Program-made: the position numbers and the translations under genes
NCBI RefSeq assembly: GCF_018881835.1
Contig: NZ_JACVPO010000001.1
Location: 62,001 to 126,000, forward strand
DNA: 64,000 nt
DNA from: Polynucleobacter hallstattensis
GTDB lineage: Bacteria > Pseudomonadota > Gammaproteobacteria > Burkholderiales > Burkholderiaceae
Reading direction: 5' to 3'
Shown here: positions 60,435 to 64,000 of the stretch, in pieces
How positions within the stretch are numbered: the first letter of the stretch is position 1
How the letters are laid out: each line of letters opens with the position of its first letter
Notes under the pieces: generated by a model
What the model saw: only the letters and a program-made list of their open reading frames with translations
The model's database searches: none
What the model was told of the DNA's origin: nothing

Positions 60435-62537
60435 TTAAGCACCATCTGAATTGGCGATTGGGGGAGCCTCGAACGGATCTTTACTTGGTTTAGCGGGAGG
60501 TGCCTTTTTAGCTTTCGTGCCAGGCATCAACTCAAAATCTGGAGTAAATGTAGTCAGCGTGCTTCGCAGTTGCTCAAATGCCTTGCGATCACCTTCAAAC
60601 TTGGCTTTGCCTTCAGCTTGGAGTTTTTCAAAGGTGGTTTGTCCGCCCATAACTTTTTCCAAGTCGCTACGATTGACGGTAATAGTCAGGTTCGGCTTTT
60701 TATCTTGATAACCCTTGATATTGCTCAGCGCAGAATTACTCATCTCCACGACAAACTTTTCACCGTTATCAGGAGTGCTAAGGTTAATGGTGAACTTCAT
60801 GCCAGCAGCTTTTTTACTGTCCATGCTGATGGCTAAGGCATTTAACCAAAGCTCTGTAGTCATTGCCTTAATCATGTCAGGACCATTGGTCTTTGGCGAT
60901 GCTCCAGAAGGCATGCCATGACGCAGCTCATAGGCAGCGCCTAAGAAACTATTGCGTACGCTTGGGCTTTCTTTTTGATAGCCAATTTGCTCAAAAATAT
61001 CTGCCAATAAATCTTTAGCTGCCGTGTTGTTTGGTTCTGCATAAACTAATTTATTGACGATCTCCATTGCTTCACGGTACTTACCCTGTTTATAGAGTTG
61101 CTTGCCCTTAGCCATGATCTTGCCTGAACCACCCATCATCTCTACATAGAGTGGCGCAGAATCTTTAGGCGATAAAGGGATCAAGGTAGCAGGATTGGCA
61201 TCCCAGTAGCCCAAGTAACGATTAATGACGGCGCGGCTATTGTGCTCCTCTGAGCCATGGTAACTGTGAGCAGCCCATTGAGACTTTAGGCTATCAGGTT
61301 GCTTATAGACGTTATGCACTTCATTGATGGTCACACCGTTATTTGCTAAGTGCAGAACCTCATTATTCAGATGTGCATAGCTATCACGCTGTGTGCGCAT
61401 CACTTCTTGCACACGATCATTACCCCAACGTGGCCAAGAATGTGAAGCAAACATCACTTGTGCTTCATTGCCATAACGGTATAAAGCATTGTTAATATTT
61501 TTAGACCATGCCAAAGCATCACGTACTAATGCGCCACGTAAGGTATAGATGTTGTGAATGGTGCCCGTAATATTTTCAGCGGCCCAGAATGCTTTCATCT
61601 GCGGGAAATAGGTATTCATCTCGGCAGGTGCTTCGGTACCGGGGGTGTTTTGGAATTCCATCTCTACGCCATCCACCGTCATTTTTTCAAATGGCTCATT
61701 AATCAAAATTGTCGGCTCAATTAAACCCAGGTTACCTGCCGCAGTATTTTTACCAATCGATTGGTCAACGTGACCAAATGGACTACGTGGCAATAAAACG
61801 CCGTACTGGAAATACAAGCGGCGCGTCATGGCATTACCCGCATAGACGTTTTCTGCCACGGCGTGATCCATGAAACCGGCTGGAGCAATAATCTTCACTT
61901 TGCCACTCTTGACATCTGCTTCATCCACTACGCCGCGCACACCACCAAAGTGATCGGCATGAGAATGGGAGTAGACCACCGCTACTACAGGGCGCTTACC
62001 TAACTTCTCATTAACCAACTCTAAAGCTGCTCTAGCAGTTTCTTTTGAAGTTAAGGGATCAAAGACAATCCAGCCGGTATTTGTTTTGACAAAGCTGATA
62101 TTTGATAAGTCAAAGCCGCGCACTTGATAAATCTTTCCCGGGACCACTTCATAGAGGCCGTAGCCCATATTGAGAATCGCTTGACGCTGTAATGATGGGT
62201 GAACGCTATCAAAGTCCTTGCCTTGTAAGAGGAAGTCATAACTACCCATATCCCAAGCAACGTTACCGGCATCTGCCATGATGGTTTTATAAGTAGGCGC
62301 CGCAATGAACCCCCTCTTAGATTCTTCAAAGTCACGTTTATCTTCAAACGGCAAGGTTTTACGCAAGCCATTTTGTAGCTCAACCGTAAATGTGGATGGT
62401 GCCTTACCCTTTGGGTCAAAGTGCTTGCCCTGCATTGCGCCAGGGTCAGCGACCACGCCACCGCCGCCTGCGGCAATGGCGGAATTACCGCAAATGAAAG
62501 CAATAGATAGGACAAGCAGGGAGATTTTGGTTTTCAT
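60435..62537 (-). CDS. Alkylsulfatase-type metallo-beta-lactamase-fold hydrolase
   Basis: A 700-residue exported enzyme of the BDS1/SdsA1 type. A signal peptide (MKTKISLLVLSIAFICGNSAIAA) sets the start at 62537, where AAGG lies six bases ahead; an earlier frame start is not supported. The metal site shows SHSHADHFGGVRG, followed by other zinc residues; the dimerization helix region and a C-terminal SCP2-like domain (about 575-680) complete the layout. It would hydrolyse alkyl sulfates in the periplasm. Confidence 0.88.
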   Translation of the reverse strand: MKTKISLLVLSIAFICGNSAIAAGGGGVVADPGAMQGKHFDPKGKAPSTFTVELQNGLRKTLPFEDKRDFEESKRGFIAAPTYKTIMADAGNVAWDMGSYDFLLQGKDFDSVHPSLQRQAILNMGYGLYEVVPGKIYQVRGFDLSNISFVKTNTGWIVFDPLTSKETARAALELVNEKLGKRPVVAVVYSHSHADHFGGVRGVVDEADVKSGKVKIIAPAGFMDHAVAENVYAGNAMTRRLYFQYGVLLPRSPFGHVDQSIGKNTAAGNLGLIEPTILINEPFEKMTVDGVEMEFQNTPGTEAPAEMNTYFPQMKAFWAAENITGTIHNIYTLRGALVRDALAWSKNINNALYRYGNEAQVMFASHSWPRWGNDRVQEVMRTQRDSYAHLNNEVLHLANNGVTINEVHNVYKQPDSLKSQWAAHSYHGSEEHNSRAVINRYLGYWDANPATLIPLSPKDSAPLYVEMMGGSGKIMAKGKQLYKQGKYREAMEIVNKLVYAEPNNTAAKDLLADIFEQIGYQKESPSVRNSFLGAAYELRHGMPSGASPKTNGPDMIKAMTTELWLNALAISMDSKKAAGMKFTINLSTPDNGEKFVVEMSNSALSNIKGYQDKKPNLTITVNRSDLEKVMGGQTTFEKLQAEGKAKFEGDRKAFEQLRSTLTTFTPDFELMPGTKAKKAPPAKPSKDPFEAPPIANSDGA

Positions 62538-62634
62538 GAAAGCCTTGAAGTAACACATATATATTGGCAAAAAAAGACATCTTATGAATGTAAAGACTGC
62601 TTCACCTATAGGCAATTAGCCATGGAGCTAATGC

Positions 62635-64000
62635 CTAATGCTGAATAGAGGGTAAGAAAACGATAAATTGAGCACCTCCGCCAGGAGCATCTTGATATCG
62701 GAGATAACCGCCATGACGAGACACAATGTGTTGGCAAAGCCATAAACCTAAGCCCATGCCAGAGCGCTTATTACTTCCAGAGAGTAATTCAAATAAGTGC
62801 ATCTGGGCATCAATTGCAACGCCACCCCCATTGTCAGACACCTCGAGTTGAATCCCCTCGGACACATCATGGCTCTTAATCTGAAGCATTCGAGGAGATC
62901 GAGTGGATTCACCAAGAGCTTGGATTGCATTATTAATCAGGTTCAACAGTACTTGCTGAATTTCACCGCGATTGGCATTGATAAAAGACTTTGACTCTAG
63001 CCGAAGAGCCACTTGAAGATTCTTTGCCTGAATTTCAGGTTTAGCAATTTTGAGAACTGATTCAATCAACTCCACAATATCAATCCTCTCTACCCCAATC
63101 TTTCCATCTGAAAATATGGAGCGCAGAGATTGAATGATAGTGGTGGCCCGCTGGTTATCTACTAGCAACGCGTTCAGTATTTCTTGGTTTTGCTCAGTAG
63201 TTAAATGTCCCTCTGCTAACTTCTTCTGCAGAAACTGAATATTAAGCTGCGATGCTCCTAAAGGCTGGTTCAGCTCATGGGCTATAGAGGCTGATAACGC
63301 TCCTGTTGCCGCAGTTTTATTAGCCTTTAGCAAGGAGGCAATCAGACCCTCACGCTCTCTCAGTAATTTTTTAATCTCTAGGTTTTCAACCTCAGATTTA
63401 GTATTTGCTTGGGTTATCTTCTCAGACCAGTACGCGCCAATCGCAATATAAGATAAGGTATTCATCACAATCTGAAAGATGGTTAAAAATATCAACGCTT
63501 GCGGGAGTTGCTCAACTTCTCTAATAACAAGGCCCGAGGCTAACAAAATCGTTAAGCGCCCTAGCGCCAAAAATAGTTCAGCACCTGTAGCAAATTGGAT
63601 ATATAAAAGTTGCTTAGATGGATCAGTTTTTTTCTTTATATTGAGCTCAATAATTTGCCATGTAAAAAAGATGCTGATGATAGCGACAATGAAGGAAGTG
63701 CGCATTTCAAATGTGCCATGTTGACGCATGTATTCAAAAATGGGCACAAACAGAATGACCGAGCCTATAAAAAAATATTTAAGGCGTGGAATAATTGGGC
63801 CATTGAGAGATCTGCAAAAAAGAAATTGCAGTACTCCTGCGATATAAAAAAGGCTATTCGCAATTGTGAAATTAAACTCTGGATTTTTTGTCCCAGCGCT
63901 ATTTGTGGCCACGCCAAAGCCAAATATGAAAAGGGCTAAAACACTAGTTCCGAGCGAAGATATCCAGTATGTACTGGGTTTAACACCGCGTTTCTCTAGA
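62635..64000 (-). CDS. Sensor histidine kinase, 5' end outside the window
   Basis: The frame remains open to the window edge with no ATG and only a GTG (63912) inside, which would cut a membrane helix (WISSLGTSVLALFIFGFG), so the start is taken to be beyond 64000. Several helices are followed by a coiled coil (LKANKTAATGALSASIAHELNQPLGASQLN with the phosphoaccepting His), N-box NLINNAIQAL, DNGGGV and GMGLGLWLCQHIVSRHGG ATP sites. No response regulator is visible in the window. Confidence 0.88.
   Translation of the reverse strand, partial: LEKRGVKPSTYWISSLGTSVLALFIFGFGVATNSAGTKNPEFNFTIANSLFYIAGVLQFLFCRSLNGPIIPRLKYFFIGSVILFVPIFEYMRQHGTFEMRTSFIVAIISIFFTWQIIELNIKKKTDPSKQLLYIQFATGAELFLALGRLTILLASGLVIREVEQLPQALIFLTIFQIVMNTLSYIAIGAYWSEKITQANTKSEVENLEIKKLLREREGLIASLLKANKTAATGALSASIAHELNQPLGASQLNIQFLQKKLAEGHLTTEQNQEILNALLVDNQRATTIIQSLRSIFSDGKIGVERIDIVELIESVLKIAKPEIQAKNLQVALRLESKSFINANRGEIQQVLLNLINNAIQALGESTRSPRMLQIKSHDVSEGIQLEVSDNGGGVAIDAQMHLFELLSGSNKRSGMGLGLWLCQHIVSRHGGYLRYQDAPGGGAQFIVFLPSIQH

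Overview
This 64 kb window looks like chromosomal core genome of a betaproteobacterium in the order Burkholderiales. The best guess is a Polynucleobacter-like freshwater bacterium. This rests on protein character (NuoA/NuoB, GreB, PssA and LeuA read like Burkholderiales versions), on moderate GC by eye, on very compact gene packing, and on neighbourhoods such as qor-tpiA-secG-tRNA-Leu-nuoA..N and ilvBHC-psd-pssA-leuA. The genus is an inference; no database was searched. I see no prophage, insertion sequence, CRISPR array or rRNA, and no gene-free stretch longer than about 300 bases.

Layout. 1-3973 (+): end of an RND efflux adaptor, its inner-membrane pump, and dnaQ. 3985-5810 (-): a SprT-like zinc protein and an Old Yellow Enzyme family reductase. 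5962-7482 (+): mmsA. 7571-11724 (-): a polar amino acid ABC importer, a DUF1178 protein and a NUDIX hydrolase. 11830-26338 (-): the complete 14-gene complex I operon, headed by tRNA-Leu(GAG), secG, tpiA, a quinone oxidoreductase, pnp and rpsO on the same strand. 31724-33608: a patatin-like lipoprotein and a divergent SYLF-domain protein. 33649-40389 (-): branched-chain amino acid and phosphatidylethanolamine genes in one run (ilvB, ilvH, ilvC, psd, pssA, leuA). 40577-42808 (+): an ECF sigma factor followed by DUF3619, DUF3106 and RDD membrane proteins. 42832-49645 (-): a FtsX-type permease, an SDR enzyme and an Mla/Mce-type lipid-transport operon. 49734-50329: tRNA-Arg(ACG) divergent from greB. 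50346-54582 (-): spoT, rpoZ, gmk, yicC. 54615-57137 (+): rph, rdgB, hemW. 57166-64000: crotonase, TctC-type binding protein, CaiB/BaiF CoA-transferase, an alkylsulfatase-type metallo-hydrolase, and a sensor histidine kinase that runs off the window.

The most interesting content is regulatory RNA too short to be called as ordinary genes. Between pssA and leuA there is a 24-codon, leucine-rich leader peptide (9 Leu, four in a row), followed by a strong terminator and a segment able to pair with the terminator's 5' arm. This is a complete leucine attenuator placed inside a longer biosynthetic operon. Between rpsO and pnp there are three successive hairpins, the first with a U-run, resembling the terminator plus RNase III-type architecture known for pnp control in enterobacteria. 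The greB start sits directly behind a perfect 10-bp palindrome that could serve as a -10 element in both directions, for greB and for the divergent tRNA-Arg gene. A 32-codon open frame overlaps the start of ilvB. The sigma factor-DUF3619-DUF3106-RDD cassette is the best candidate for a poorly described protein system.
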